A DNA stretch of 64,000 bases from Glaciecola sp. UBA2563 (GCA_002340325.1 DDLV01000116.1:1-64000); one strand, 5' to 3'; shown: positions 26,963 to 35,762, counted from the first letter of the stretch. The notes: generated by a model not told the origin, from the letters alone. A program made the numbers and translations.

Positions 26963-27233
26963 AATGTAGTCGGAATAGACAATAGATAATTAACAATGAA
27001 CAACAAATCATGTTAATCGATTACAGAGTTTAGGTTAAATCTCATTTTAGCCAATACGCAGATGGTCTATCAGACTATGGTGGATATTTCATACTATCTA
27101 CAGGCCACATTTTTACTCGGCTTGACCCTAATCAAGATTGTTTTTCGCGTTGATACCAAAGTATCATTTTTGGTTGCCTAGAAGAGGATTATTGTTAACA
27201 GGGTGACTACAGGTATTTAACGGAGACAAAATA

Positions 27234-29177
27234 GTGACTGCCAAAACTTATCCAGTACCAGAGGAATTGACTCAGGGTACGCATTTTAGTGATGAAGACT
27301 ATCTAGCAATGTATAAAGAGTCAGTTACCGATCCCGAAGGCTTTTGGGGTAAACAAGCAGAATTGCTTGATTGGTATACTAAACCGACGATTATAAAAAA
27401 CACAAACTTTGCACCTGATAGCTGCGAAATTAAGTGGTTTGAAGATGGTCAACTCAATGCTAGCTACAACTGTATTGATAGACATCTTGAAGAAAATGCA
27501 AAAAAAGTTGCGATCTACTGGGAAGGCGATAGCCCAGAAGATGAAGAGAAAGTAACCTATCAACAGCTTCATTACGAAGTATGTAAGCTTGCAAACGGTT
27601 TGAAAAAATTAGGCGTTGAAAAAGGCGACCGTGTCGCGATTTATATGCCAATGGTACCTCAAGCTGCGTACGCAATGTTAGCTTGTGCGCGCATCGGTGC
27701 TGTCCATTCAGTTATTTTCGGTGGCTTCTCGCCTAACGCGATCGCTGATCGTATCAATGACAGCGACGCAAAAGTCGTTATTACCTGTGATGAAGGTCAC
27801 AGAGCAGGCCGTAGCGTACCACTTAAAGCAAATGTTGATGAAGCAATTGCAAATGGTGCATGTCCTAGCATCAGTGCTGTTATCGTAAATAAACTTACTG
27901 GTGGCGACGTTGCATGGAACGACGATGTAGACGTTTACTGGAATGACTTAGTAGAAGACTGTTCAGCACAGTGTGAACCAGAAGTCATGAACGCTGAAGA
28001 TCCATTGTTCATCCTTTACACTTCAGGTTCTACAGGCACACCTAAAGGTGTTGTACATTCAACCGGTGGATATCTACTTTATACAACGCTGACCTTTAAA
28101 TACGCATTTGATTACAAAGAAGATGATATTTACTGGTGTACAGCGGATGTGGGTTGGATCACAGGTCACAGTTACATGACGTATGGACCGTTATCTGCAG
28201 GCGCAACTCAGGTATTCTTCGAAGGCGTACCGACTTACCCAAGCGTACAACGTATCGCACAAGTTGTTGAGAAGTATAAAGTTAACCAGCTCTACACTGC
28301 GCCTACTGCAATCCGTGCATTAATGGCACACGGTGATACACCAGTTGAAGGTTGTGATATCTCTACCTTGAGAATCTTGGGATCTGTTGGTGAACCAATC
28401 AACCCTGAAGCGTGGGAGTGGTATTACAGAGTATTTGGTCAGAATCGTTGTCCTATCATTGATACTTGGTGGCAGACCGAGACTGGCGGTATGATGATTT
28501 CTCCGCTACCTGCTGCCACTGCGCTTAAGCCAGGTTCAGCTACACGTCCAATGTTCGGTGTACAACCAGCTTTATTTGACGCTGACGGAAATGCACTTGA
28601 AGGTGCTGTTGACGGAAATCTTGTTATCACTGACAGCTGGCCTAGCCAAGCAAGAACAGTTTATAACAATCATAAGCGTTTCATCGAAACTTACTTCAGT
28701 GCATATGACAATGTTTACTTCACAGGTGACGGTGCACGTCGTGATGAAGATGGTTATTATTGGATAACAGGTCGTGTTGATGACGTACTTAACGTATCTG
28801 GTCATAGACTTGGTACAGCAGAGATTGAGTCAGCATTGGTTGCACATGAATTGGTTGCAGAAGCGGCTGTTGTTGGGTATCCACATGACATTAAAGGTCA
28901 AGGTATCTATGTCTATGTAACACCGAATGAAGGTGTGGAAGCTAATGATGAGTTAACGGCTGAGATCCGCAAGTGGGTGCGTAAAGAATTAAGCCCAATT
29001 GCAACGCCTGACCTGATCCAATGGACGAAAGGCTTACCGAAGACACGTTCTGGTAAAATTATGCGTCGTATTTTGCGTAAGATTGCTGCGAATGAGTATG
29101 AGTCATTAGGTGATACTTCAACGCTAGCTGACCCTAGTGTAGTCGACAATCTTATTGATGAGCGATTAAATCGATAA
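27234..29177 (+). CDS. acs: Acetyl-coenzyme A synthetase
   Basis: Acs activates acetate to acetyl-CoA via acetyl-AMP. The 647-residue protein has the usual length. Motifs include the P-loop-like LFILYTSGSTGTPKG, the core DTWWQTETGG, YFTGDGARRDEDGYYWITGRVDDV and the C-terminal TRSGKIMRRILRKIA, whose lysine (about residue 610) is the known target of inhibitory acetylation. The start is GTG at 27234 with CGGAGA upstream. The neighbourhood contains its likely regulators crbR and crbS and a GNAT/deacetylase pair. Confidence 0.97.
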   Translation: MTAKTYPVPEELTQGTHFSDEDYLAMYKESVTDPEGFWGKQAELLDWYTKPTIIKNTNFAPDSCEIKWFEDGQLNASYNCIDRHLEENAKKVAIYWEGDSPEDEEKVTYQQLHYEVCKLANGLKKLGVEKGDRVAIYMPMVPQAAYAMLACARIGAVHSVIFGGFSPNAIADRINDSDAKVVITCDEGHRAGRSVPLKANVDEAIANGACPSISAVIVNKLTGGDVAWNDDVDVYWNDLVEDCSAQCEPEVMNAEDPLFILYTSGSTGTPKGVVHSTGGYLLYTTLTFKYAFDYKEDDIYWCTADVGWITGHSYMTYGPLSAGATQVFFEGVPTYPSVQRIAQVVEKYKVNQLYTAPTAIRALMAHGDTPVEGCDISTLRILGSVGEPINPEAWEWYYRVFGQNRCPIIDTWWQTETGGMMISPLPAATALKPGSATRPMFGVQPALFDADGNALEGAVDGNLVITDSWPSQARTVYNNHKRFIETYFSAYDNVYFTGDGARRDEDGYYWITGRVDDVLNVSGHRLGTAEIESALVAHELVAEAAVVGYPHDIKGQGIYVYVTPNEGVEANDELTAEIRKWVRKELSPIATPDLIQWTKGLPKTRSGKIMRRILRKIAANEYESLGDTSTLADPSVVDNLIDERLNR

Positions 29178-29182
29178 TTGTT

Positions 29183-29213
29183 AAAAAAAGGCGAGTACTT
29201 ACTCGCCTTTTTG
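29183..29213 (+). terminator. Rho-independent terminator of acs
   Basis: GGCGAGTACTTACTCGCC at 29190-29207 is a compact hairpin with an A run before it (29183-29189) and TTTTT after it, so it can work in both directions. It separates acs from the response-regulator gene. Confidence 0.9.
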
Positions 29214-29265
29214 TTATCAGCTTGTTACACTGCCTTCCGATAAGCAACACCACAAGGAACAGGGT

Positions 29266-29919
29266 ATGATATCTCTTCTCATTGCCGATGATCACCCACT
29301 TTACAGAGATGCACTAAAGGGTGCATTGAACGTCAATTTTTCAAATCTAACCATTCACGAAGCCGAAGACTTAAATTCAACAGTAGCTAAATTGGAAAAT
29401 GAGGATGTTGACTTACTTCTTCTAGATCTTCATATGCCAGGCAGTAGTGATTTATTTGGTTTTTTGCATATTCAAAAACAGTTTAATGACTTACCAATTG
29501 CTGTTGTCTCAGGAACAGAAGACACCGCACTTATCTCAAAAATAATGGGATTAGGGTCATCTGGTTTCATTCCAAAAACAGCGAGTGCCGTAGAAATTGC
29601 TGAAGCAATCAATTCTATTCTCGAAGGAGATATTTGGGTGCCTGAGAAGCTTCGAGAGCAAATAAACCAAGTAGACGAAGAATTTACTACGCTAGCGGAA
29701 AACGTTGCAACATTAACACCTTCACAGTATAAAGTGCTTTGTTATATGAGAGATGGCCTTCTCAATAAACAAATAGGCTATAACCTCGATATCGCTGAAG
29801 CAACTGTTAAAGCACACGTGACTGCGATTTTCAGAAAGCTAGGCATCAATAACAGAACACAAGCGGTTTTAATTGCGTCTCAATTACAACTCGAACCACC
29901 TGCAAAAGAAGAACACTAG
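29266..29919 (+). CDS. crbR: LuxR-family response regulator CrbR (acetate switch)
   Basis: A 217-residue NarL/LuxR-type regulator. The receiver domain has D8-D9 and the phosphoacceptor D54 in LLLDLHMPGS; the C-terminal HTH (about 148-205) has LTPSQYKVLCYMRDGLLNKQIGYNLDIAEATVKAHVTAIFRKLG. The position between acs and a convergent SLC5-fused hybrid kinase is that of CrbR/AcsR, which activates acs in Vibrio and Pseudomonas. The gene name rests on this context and on the match in architecture. Confidence 0.85.
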   Translation: MISLLIADDHPLYRDALKGALNVNFSNLTIHEAEDLNSTVAKLENEDVDLLLLDLHMPGSSDLFGFLHIQKQFNDLPIAVVSGTEDTALISKIMGLGSSGFIPKTASAVEIAEAINSILEGDIWVPEKLREQINQVDEEFTTLAENVATLTPSQYKVLCYMRDGLLNKQIGYNLDIAEATVKAHVTAIFRKLGINNRTQAVLIASQLQLEPPAKEEH

Positions 29920-29936
29920 GGCCTCCTAATAAGATT

Positions 29937-29960
29937 GCTGGCACAGCTTTTGGTGTCAGC
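29937..29960. terminator. Possible shared terminator between crbR and crbS
   Basis: GCTGGCAC (29937-29944) pairs with GTGTCAGC (29953-29960), with one G-U pair, between two convergent genes. No long T run follows in either direction, so this is a weak call. Confidence 0.4.
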
Positions 29961-29967
29961 TACAGAT

Positions 29968-32900
29968 CTACTTTACCCGTATAAACTTACTCATGCTCTG
30001 TAACAGCGTTCTCATTTTCGCTGGTTTGATTGGCTTTGCCATATAGTTAACGCCTTGTTCACTACACATTTTCATAAGATCATCACCTCGTTTGGCGGTA
30101 ACAAGACAGGAAGGTAAAATTGTATTTTGCTGTTGCCTAATTTTATCAATAATTTCAAGACCATCTGGGCCTGGACCGAGTTGATAATCGACAAATAGAA
30201 TATATGGGGCAAATTCGCTGGCGACTTCGAGTGCTGTTTCACAACTGTTGGCAGTTCTAACAATACAGTCCCATTTCTCAAGGACCGTCTGCATCGCATC
30301 TAGGTTCTCCTGTTGGTCATCGATGCATAAAATCTTTAACTTGCTAAATGATGACTTCAATGGGGATTTTATGACTTTAGCGACTTCAGGAGGCGGTACT
30401 TTTGTGAAAATTAGAGAGAAACAGGAACCAACGCCTTCTTTGGATTCGACTTTGATTTGGCAATTGAGTTGTTGTGAGAGTCGTTTTACTACGCCTAAAC
30501 CAAGGCCAATTCCTTTTTCATCACTATTCCTGACGCGATAGAAGTCCGAAAAGATAGCTGCTTGTTGAATTTTAGGAATGCCGATACCGGTGTCCCTGAC
30601 TTCTATCCACACTTTGTCTCTGATGTTTCGGACGGTTAATAGAACTTTACCTTTCGGTGTATATTTCACTGCGTTTGATGCAAGGTTTAGTACAAGTCTA
30701 TAAAGATATGTTTTATCTGCCGATATCCAGCAGTCAGTCAATTTCGTGCGAAACTCTAGGTTTTTCTCTTTGGCTTTAATGGTTAGTTCATTGATAACTG
30801 GTGTTATGACTTCTTTTACATTTACGCTTTCTACAAAGGGCTTTAGTTCGCCTTGATCGAGTCTGGTGATATCTAAGATTGTACTGATTAAGTTTTCACT
30901 GGACACAACAGAATCTGAGAGTTTTCTGACGATTGAACGAAGCTCATCGTTAAGTTCAGCTTCTTCAAGCACTGTCATATATAGTTTGGCAGCATTCAAC
31001 GGTTGTAAAACGTCGTGGCTCGCCAATGCGAGAAAACGCGTTTTACTTTCATTAGCACTTTCGGCTTCCTGACGTGCCCTAATAAGTGATTCTTCTAGCT
31101 TGTTTCTGCGTTCGATTTCCAATCTCAACTCGGCATTAATCGAGTGAACTTCCTCTGTTCGTTTGGCAATTCGTGCTTCTAGATCGATGTTTGATTCTTT
31201 TAATGCTTCCTGTATTTCAACATGTCCCGTTATGTCATTAAAACTTGTGACAAAGCCACCACCAGGCAATGGATTACCGACGATTTCAATTACTTTGCCA
31301 TCGTCTCGTTGACGAATAAATCTGTGTGGCGTTCCATTACTAAGATGTTCGATGCGTTTGTTAACTTCCAAGTCAATTTCACCTGGTCCGCACTGCCCAC
31401 GCAATACATTATGCCGTATTAATGGCTCGACAGGAGCGCCTACTTTAAGCAACGCATCAGGGTAGTTAAACAGCGCCGTGTATTTCTTATTCCATGCAAC
31501 AAGGTTCAAGTTCTTGTCAATAACGCTTATGCCTTGGTCAATATTTTCTAGCGACGTTAATAGTGCGCTCATATTGAATTGCATTGCTTGCGTCGTATCA
31601 TCGAAAAAATTTACAATTTCTGTAATATCGAGCTTTTTGCCCTTCACCAAACTATCTATCAACGCCTTTGCACTAGATGAGCCAACTACACCACCCAGGA
31701 CGCGTTCACAGAATTGTAAAAGGCGCGCGCTTACCTTACTGTCATTTTCAAGAACAACCTGATTTTGGCGTTGATAGTCATCAAAAACTTGCTTTGAGCG
31801 TTGCTCGCCCGTAAATCGGGTGATGAGCGTTTTTACATCAGCAACTTTAACTTCATAAATCGTTTCAGTTTGCGCGGTGCTCAAATTAAACGGGTTGACA
31901 AAAATTTTCGCTTGAATGCGGTCGATGAATCTTGGTTTAGCCAGCAAGCTAAAGGCAATAAATGCAATAATATTAGCAATAAGGCTAACAATTGCGCCCT
32001 GACTCAACGCCTCTGTTTGATAAGCGGACGTAACGGGATTGAGTAAAGGCACCTGTAAGTACATAATCCAAACGACAAAACCGCACAACAAACCGGCATA
32101 GACACCCTGCGCATGCGCTTTTTCCCAATATAGGCCACCCACAATTGCAGGTAAAAGGTGAATCACTAAAGAAAATGCAAGAAGACCGATCGATGCCAAC
32201 GTTGCATCATTTGTCATTTGATGTTGATAGATAAAGGCGAGAAGCAATACAAGAAAGATAATCACGCGCCGGATATTTTTTATGCGCTGCACTTTATTGA
32301 CTGCTTGAGACGCATCATCTGTCATCATTTTAGGTAAGACGACATCATTGGTTAACATGGTACTTAAAGTAAGCGTGCCGACGATGATCATCGCGGTGGC
32401 GGCAGAAATACCGCCTAAAAATACAAGCACTTTGAGGCCGACGGATTCAGAGAGGATTGCAATATTAACGACATAAGCATCACCTTCAATACTCTGACCT
32501 TCAAACAATGCATTTCCTGCCATTGCAATAATAGGAATTGTTGCTGCAATCGCGAACAAAAATAAAGGAAATACAATACGCGCAGTGCGTATATGGGATA
32601 AATGGAGATTATCGATGACGGTGATATGGAATTGACGAGGTAAACAAATGATAGCAGCGCCTGCCATCAGTGTTTGTGCCCAAAATGAGAAGCTCGTAAA
32701 AGCTTCTAGGCTTTCATTGCTGTAGTAGTTGGTAAGTAATTTCGAATGCCCCTCGGCTTGCCACAAATGATAAGCAACGACGGCAACAAGTATTAAGGCA
32801 AATAGCTTAACAAGTGACTCAAATGAAATCGCTAGCATTAAGCCACGACGATATTGAGTTACGTCCGTATTACGTGTGCCAAAGTACATGGCAAATCCTG

Positions 32901-33408
32901 CAATAAAAATACTTGCCAAAATGACAATAAGTTGATTATTTTCTTGATTGGATACTGCGCTAAACGTGGTGCCAATGGCTTTTAGTTGTAATGCGATGTA
33001 TGGAATAGTGGCCATTAGTGCTATGACTGTGACGACTAGGGCAACAACCTGCCTTTTGCCATATCTGGAACTTATGAAATCAGCAATCGTACTGATATGC
33101 TGTTTTTTACTAACGAACGTCAGTTTGTAAATGAAGCTATTAAAAACCACATAAACGATTATTGGGCCAAGCAGGATAGGTAAGTACATCCAGCTCGCTT
33201 CGCTTGACTGGCCTACCGCGCCGAAAAACGTCCAAGCCGTACAATAGATACCAAGTGCCAAGCAATAAACTAGCGGGTGCGACGTTAGCCACCTTGCAGT
33301 AGGGGTGCTTTTATCTCCCCATTTCGCAATCCAGAAAAGCAGTAATAGGTAAACAACAGATAACGCTAACCAACCGACAAACATCAAAAAACCTATAAAA
33401 AACAACAA
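29968..33408 (-). CDS. crbS: SLC5-fused hybrid histidine kinase CrbS (acetate switch)
   Basis: An 1146-residue hybrid sensor. Residues about 1-490 are a sodium/solute symporter (PutP/SLC5) domain with 12-13 helices, followed by a STAC-like linker, a PAS domain (about 620-730), a coiled coil, HisKA (FLALASHDVLQPLNAAKLYM), HATPase_c (NLASNAVKYTP, DTGIGIPK, GIGLGLGVVKRL) and a C-terminal receiver (ILCIDDQQENLDAM, LFVDYQLGPGPDG). This is the CrbS architecture controlling acs. The start is unclear: TTG codons at 33408-33411 or ATG at 33384. An inverted repeat, CCGTGTTAATGTAACACGG, at 33410-33428 covers the possible ribosome-binding site. Confidence 0.9.
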   Translation of the reverse strand: MLFFIGFLMFVGWLALSVVYLLLLFWIAKWGDKSTPTARWLTSHPLVYCLALGIYCTAWTFFGAVGQSSEASWMYLPILLGPIIVYVVFNSFIYKLTFVSKKQHISTIADFISSRYGKRQVVALVVTVIALMATIPYIALQLKAIGTTFSAVSNQENNQLIVILASIFIAGFAMYFGTRNTDVTQYRRGLMLAISFESLVKLFALILVAVVAYHLWQAEGHSKLLTNYYSNESLEAFTSFSFWAQTLMAGAAIICLPRQFHITVIDNLHLSHIRTARIVFPLFLFAIAATIPIIAMAGNALFEGQSIEGDAYVVNIAILSESVGLKVLVFLGGISAATAMIIVGTLTLSTMLTNDVVLPKMMTDDASQAVNKVQRIKNIRRVIIFLVLLLAFIYQHQMTNDATLASIGLLAFSLVIHLLPAIVGGLYWEKAHAQGVYAGLLCGFVVWIMYLQVPLLNPVTSAYQTEALSQGAIVSLIANIIAFIAFSLLAKPRFIDRIQAKIFVNPFNLSTAQTETIYEVKVADVKTLITRFTGEQRSKQVFDDYQRQNQVVLENDSKVSARLLQFCERVLGGVVGSSSAKALIDSLVKGKKLDITEIVNFFDDTTQAMQFNMSALLTSLENIDQGISVIDKNLNLVAWNKKYTALFNYPDALLKVGAPVEPLIRHNVLRGQCGPGEIDLEVNKRIEHLSNGTPHRFIRQRDDGKVIEIVGNPLPGGGFVTSFNDITGHVEIQEALKESNIDLEARIAKRTEEVHSINAELRLEIERRNKLEESLIRARQEAESANESKTRFLALASHDVLQPLNAAKLYMTVLEEAELNDELRSIVRKLSDSVVSSENLISTILDITRLDQGELKPFVESVNVKEVITPVINELTIKAKEKNLEFRTKLTDCWISADKTYLYRLVLNLASNAVKYTPKGKVLLTVRNIRDKVWIEVRDTGIGIPKIQQAAIFSDFYRVRNSDEKGIGLGLGVVKRLSQQLNCQIKVESKEGVGSCFSLIFTKVPPPEVAKVIKSPLKSSFSKLKILCIDDQQENLDAMQTVLEKWDCIVRTANSCETALEVASEFAPYILFVDYQLGPGPDGLEIIDKIRQQQNTILPSCLVTAKRGDDLMKMCSEQGVNYMAKPIKPAKMRTLLQSMSKFIRVK

Positions 33409-33409
33409 T

Positions 33410-33428
33410 CCGTGTTAATGTAACACGG
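33410..33428. promoter_or_regulatory. Inverted repeat at the crbS translation start
   Basis: CCGTGTTA-ATG-TAACACGG is a perfect 8-bp inverted repeat immediately upstream of the candidate TTG start codons of crbS on the minus strand. The CGGA that could act as Shine-Dalgarno falls in its distal arm. It may be an operator or an RNA hairpin limiting translation. Confidence 0.5.
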
Positions 33429-33487
33429 TTACCTATTAGACAAAGAGGTTACGACCATAGTCGAATGCGATCAATTGAATCGCGTAT

Positions 33488-33660
33488 CCATGCTCTCATT
33501 TTGTAAGCTGATACGCCTAACGGAGGTATGTTGAGTTTTAAAAGCGTGCGAGCACAACCACTTCGTGTCGAGGAGTGTGCGAGCCCGAGCGAACATCCGC
33601 TTCCCGTCGAGGAGTGTGTTCAGCGTCTTTTAAATACAGACATTCCGCAGCTTTAAAGCG
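33488..33660 (-). repeat. Dispersed intergenic repeat, copy C
   Basis: The core (33517-33651) is the reverse-orientation equivalent of copies A and B (CGGAGGTATGTT, AAAAGCGTGCGAG, CCACTTCGTGTCGAG, GCGAGCCCGAGCGAA, AGCGTCTTTTAAA). It carries an internal near-duplication of the GTCGAGGAGTGTG block. Its ends are not clearly inverted, but the 8-mer TCGCGTAT occurs on both sides (33480-33487 and 33661-33668), which could be a target duplication or chance. Confidence 0.8.
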
Positions 33661-33730
33661 TCGCGTATATAAACACTATACTGCGTTAGTTTTCAATTAA
33701 AGCATGACAATCAACTAGACATATTGCAGC

Positions 33731-34825
33731 TTAACAAGGTATCACCACATTCATTGTAACGCCTTCATTTACGTTAACCGCAAATTTTCCTTTTAATTCT
33801 TTTACGCGACTTTGCATGCCTTGAATGCCATTACCCGGCTTAATCGGTTCGGCTAGGCCGTTGTCAGAAATTTCTAGTTCAATTTGATTGTTTGTCTGTT
33901 CTACTGAAATATTCACGAAATTACCGTTACTATGTCGCAAAATGTTGGTCACCCATTCCTTACAGAGCATCAGCAGCGTCGATTCCAGTGACGCGTCTAC
34001 TTTAACGGTAGAAATGTTCACTTCGGTGCGAAATCCAAGTCGCTGTAATTGTTCAGATAGTTTTTCAATACCGCCCCTAAAGCTTTGCAATTTTAATCCA
34101 GTGACAGCTTGTCGCACTTCGGATAAGGTGGTGCGCGACAATGCTGCGACTTCTGTTATCTCTTGCTGTGCCTGCTCCGTATTACCCTTTTGTAAAAGCT
34201 TCTCAGCGAGTTCTGACTTTAAGGCTAATGATGAAAGCGAATGGCCTAGCAAATCATGCATGTCTCTGGCAATTCTTTCTCGCTCTGCAATAGCTGCTAG
34301 TTGTTCCATCTGCTGCGCTTGCGCCTTGTTGTTTAGTCCATTGAGCGCTTCATTGCGACTAAAATGACCATAGATAAACAATGCCACAGTTATTGCAATA
34401 GAAGGGCCGAGAAAATAAATATGCAAGAGGTCAAAAGCATATGCGGCAATGATTTGTGAGGCAAGATTGCCCATCAAAAAACCAAACGCTGATTTAAGCT
34501 TAAAGTAATAACTCGATAAAAATGCACCATATCCAAACAGCGCATTTGTTCCTACATAAATGTAAGAACCAGCCGCACAAATTGTGATTATGCCAACAAT
34601 TGGCAATGCAGTTTTGTTACCAACGGTGAACAACGCCCAGAAAAACGCGCCGATAAAACAAAGATAGATTAAAAGTACCGCTGCAAGATTGAGATCATTT
34701 AAAGGTGATGAACCTACAATCAGCGGTAGGAAGAAGAATGATGAGAACAATAGCGAGATATAACTCCACTTTGCGGTAGGGCCTTTTCCTAAAGGAACAG
34801 TAATTTCCGTGATGTGTTTTTTCAC
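33731..34825 (-). CDS. DesK/NarX-type sensor histidine kinase, apparently orphan
   Basis: A histidine kinase of about 364 residues with five or six N-terminal helices (about 20-150), a HisKA_3 dimerization domain (IAERERIARDMHDLLGHSLSSLALKSE, with the catalytic His in RDMHD) and a HATPase_c domain (LCKEWVTNILRHSNG, EISDNG, GNGIQGMQSRVKELKG). I choose the GTG at 34825 because AGGAGA lies just upstream; an ATG at 34843 lacks a ribosome-binding site. LuxR-type partners usually lie directly downstream; here a repeat and crbS follow instead, so no cognate regulator is visible. Confidence 0.85.
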   Translation of the reverse strand: MKKHITEITVPLGKGPTAKWSYISLLFSSFFFLPLIVGSSPLNDLNLAAVLLIYLCFIGAFFWALFTVGNKTALPIVGIITICAAGSYIYVGTNALFGYGAFLSSYYFKLKSAFGFLMGNLASQIIAAYAFDLLHIYFLGPSIAITVALFIYGHFSRNEALNGLNNKAQAQQMEQLAAIAERERIARDMHDLLGHSLSSLALKSELAEKLLQKGNTEQAQQEITEVAALSRTTLSEVRQAVTGLKLQSFRGGIEKLSEQLQRLGFRTEVNISTVKVDASLESTLLMLCKEWVTNILRHSNGNFVNISVEQTNNQIELEISDNGLAEPIKPGNGIQGMQSRVKELKGKFAVNVNEGVTMNVVIPC

Positions 34826-34937
34826 TTGTCTCTCCTGAATCATCTCAATAATACAAACACTAATTCGAGCTCGGGTACTTTAGTTAGGCGCTCTTTTTTT
34901 CTATGCAATACGCGTATGGTTACCCTGAGGTTAAGCA

Positions 34938-34964
34938 AAGATAAAGAGGGTAGAAATACCCTCT
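34938..34964 (-). terminator. Terminator of the TPR gene
   Basis: AGAGGGTA (34945-34952) pairs with TACCCTCT (34957-34964) around a GAAA loop. On the minus strand it is followed by TTTATCTTT. It lies 20 bases beyond the stop of the leftward TPR gene. Confidence 0.6.
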
Positions 34965-34983
34965 ATTCTAGCCAAAACCGATT

Positions 34984-35694
34984 TTATGGTTGGTTACTTG
35001 CAATCAGTGACTGCGCCCAACCATAGTTTGGGTCAATGTTTAACGCATTGTTCCAGTCTGATAATGCTTCTTCAATTTTGCCTTGTTGCTGCATAATCAA
35101 ACCTCTCCACGTATAGGCTTCCGCATAACCCCAGTGATAACTACTGTATTCATCGTCTTTAAAGGCTGCAATCGATTTAGAAAACGCCTCTACGGCATTG
35201 TCGCTATCGCCGCCAAACATGGGAGACGTATTCGCAGCGCCAATACCCTTCACCAGCAATACTCTGGGGTTGTTAGGTGCCAACGCTTCCGCTTCAGCGA
35301 GTTTTTTCTGTGATTTTGGGCCATAGTAAATGGCTTTGATTGGACTAAGTGCAATCTGATAGCCGTATACTTGTGCTAATAGCGCTTTAATTTCTGCATT
35401 TTCTGGTGTCGTTTCATCTAAGCTTTCCAACGCCTCCATTGATGAATCCAACGCATCTTTTGCTAGTTCGTCATTTCCAGTTAAATTAGCGCTTAAAGCC
35501 AATCTGTAGTTGGCCAGTGCCAACTCATAGCCTTGCAGGTCAGGACGTATAGCTTGTAGCGCTGCAATATCCATTGTCGACATGGCTTCTTCAATTTTAT
35601 AGATATCAGCCTGGTCTGCAGCAGCATTGTTACCGCAAAGTAATCCAGAAATTAATAATACAGTTGTTGCAAATGATGTTGTAAAACGTGTCAT
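34984..35694 (-). CDS. Periplasmic TPR-repeat protein
   Basis: A 236-residue secreted protein (signal peptide MTRFTTSFATTVLLISGLLCGNNAAA; CGGAG ribosome-binding site). The C-terminal half has TPR-like repeats (YHWGYAEAYTWRGLIMQQQGKIEEALSDWNNALNIDPNYGWAQSL), and a middle segment PNNPRVLLVKGIGAANTSPMFGGD is typical of a family found near peptidase or transporter genes in Alteromonadales. I cannot assign a function. It is divergent from the bacteriocin-like genes across a region with a spaced TTGTCA array. Confidence 0.75.
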   Translation of the reverse strand: MTRFTTSFATTVLLISGLLCGNNAAADQADIYKIEEAMSTMDIAALQAIRPDLQGYELALANYRLALSANLTGNDELAKDALDSSMEALESLDETTPENAEIKALLAQVYGYQIALSPIKAIYYGPKSQKKLAEAEALAPNNPRVLLVKGIGAANTSPMFGGDSDNAVEAFSKSIAAFKDDEYSSYHWGYAEAYTWRGLIMQQQGKIEEALSDWNNALNIDPNYGWAQSLIASNQP

Positions 35695-35762
35695 GGGGTT
35701 TTTCTCCGTTCTGTTAGGACGGTGAAATTATCAGATATCCATGCACTATATTTTAGAGAGGT

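Larger units (their letters stand above)
26621..27233. other. Long intergenic region upstream of acs
   Basis: These 613 bases hold a copy of the dispersed intergenic repeat (26689-26879), a leftward-oriented terminator-like hairpin (26934-26962) and the acs promoter region. Near acs are two short inverted repeats: CTTGA-N6-TCAAG at 27121-27136 and TGATAC-CAAA-GTATCA at 27151-27166. The latter could be a regulator site, for instance for CrbR, but this is a guess. No ORF is credible. Confidence 0.65.
33409..33730. other. Intergenic region between crbS and a DesK-type kinase
   Basis: The 322 bases hold the crbS 5' inverted repeat (33410-33428) and copy C of the dispersed repeat (33488-33660). 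No ORF is seen. Both flanking genes run leftward. Confidence 0.7.
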
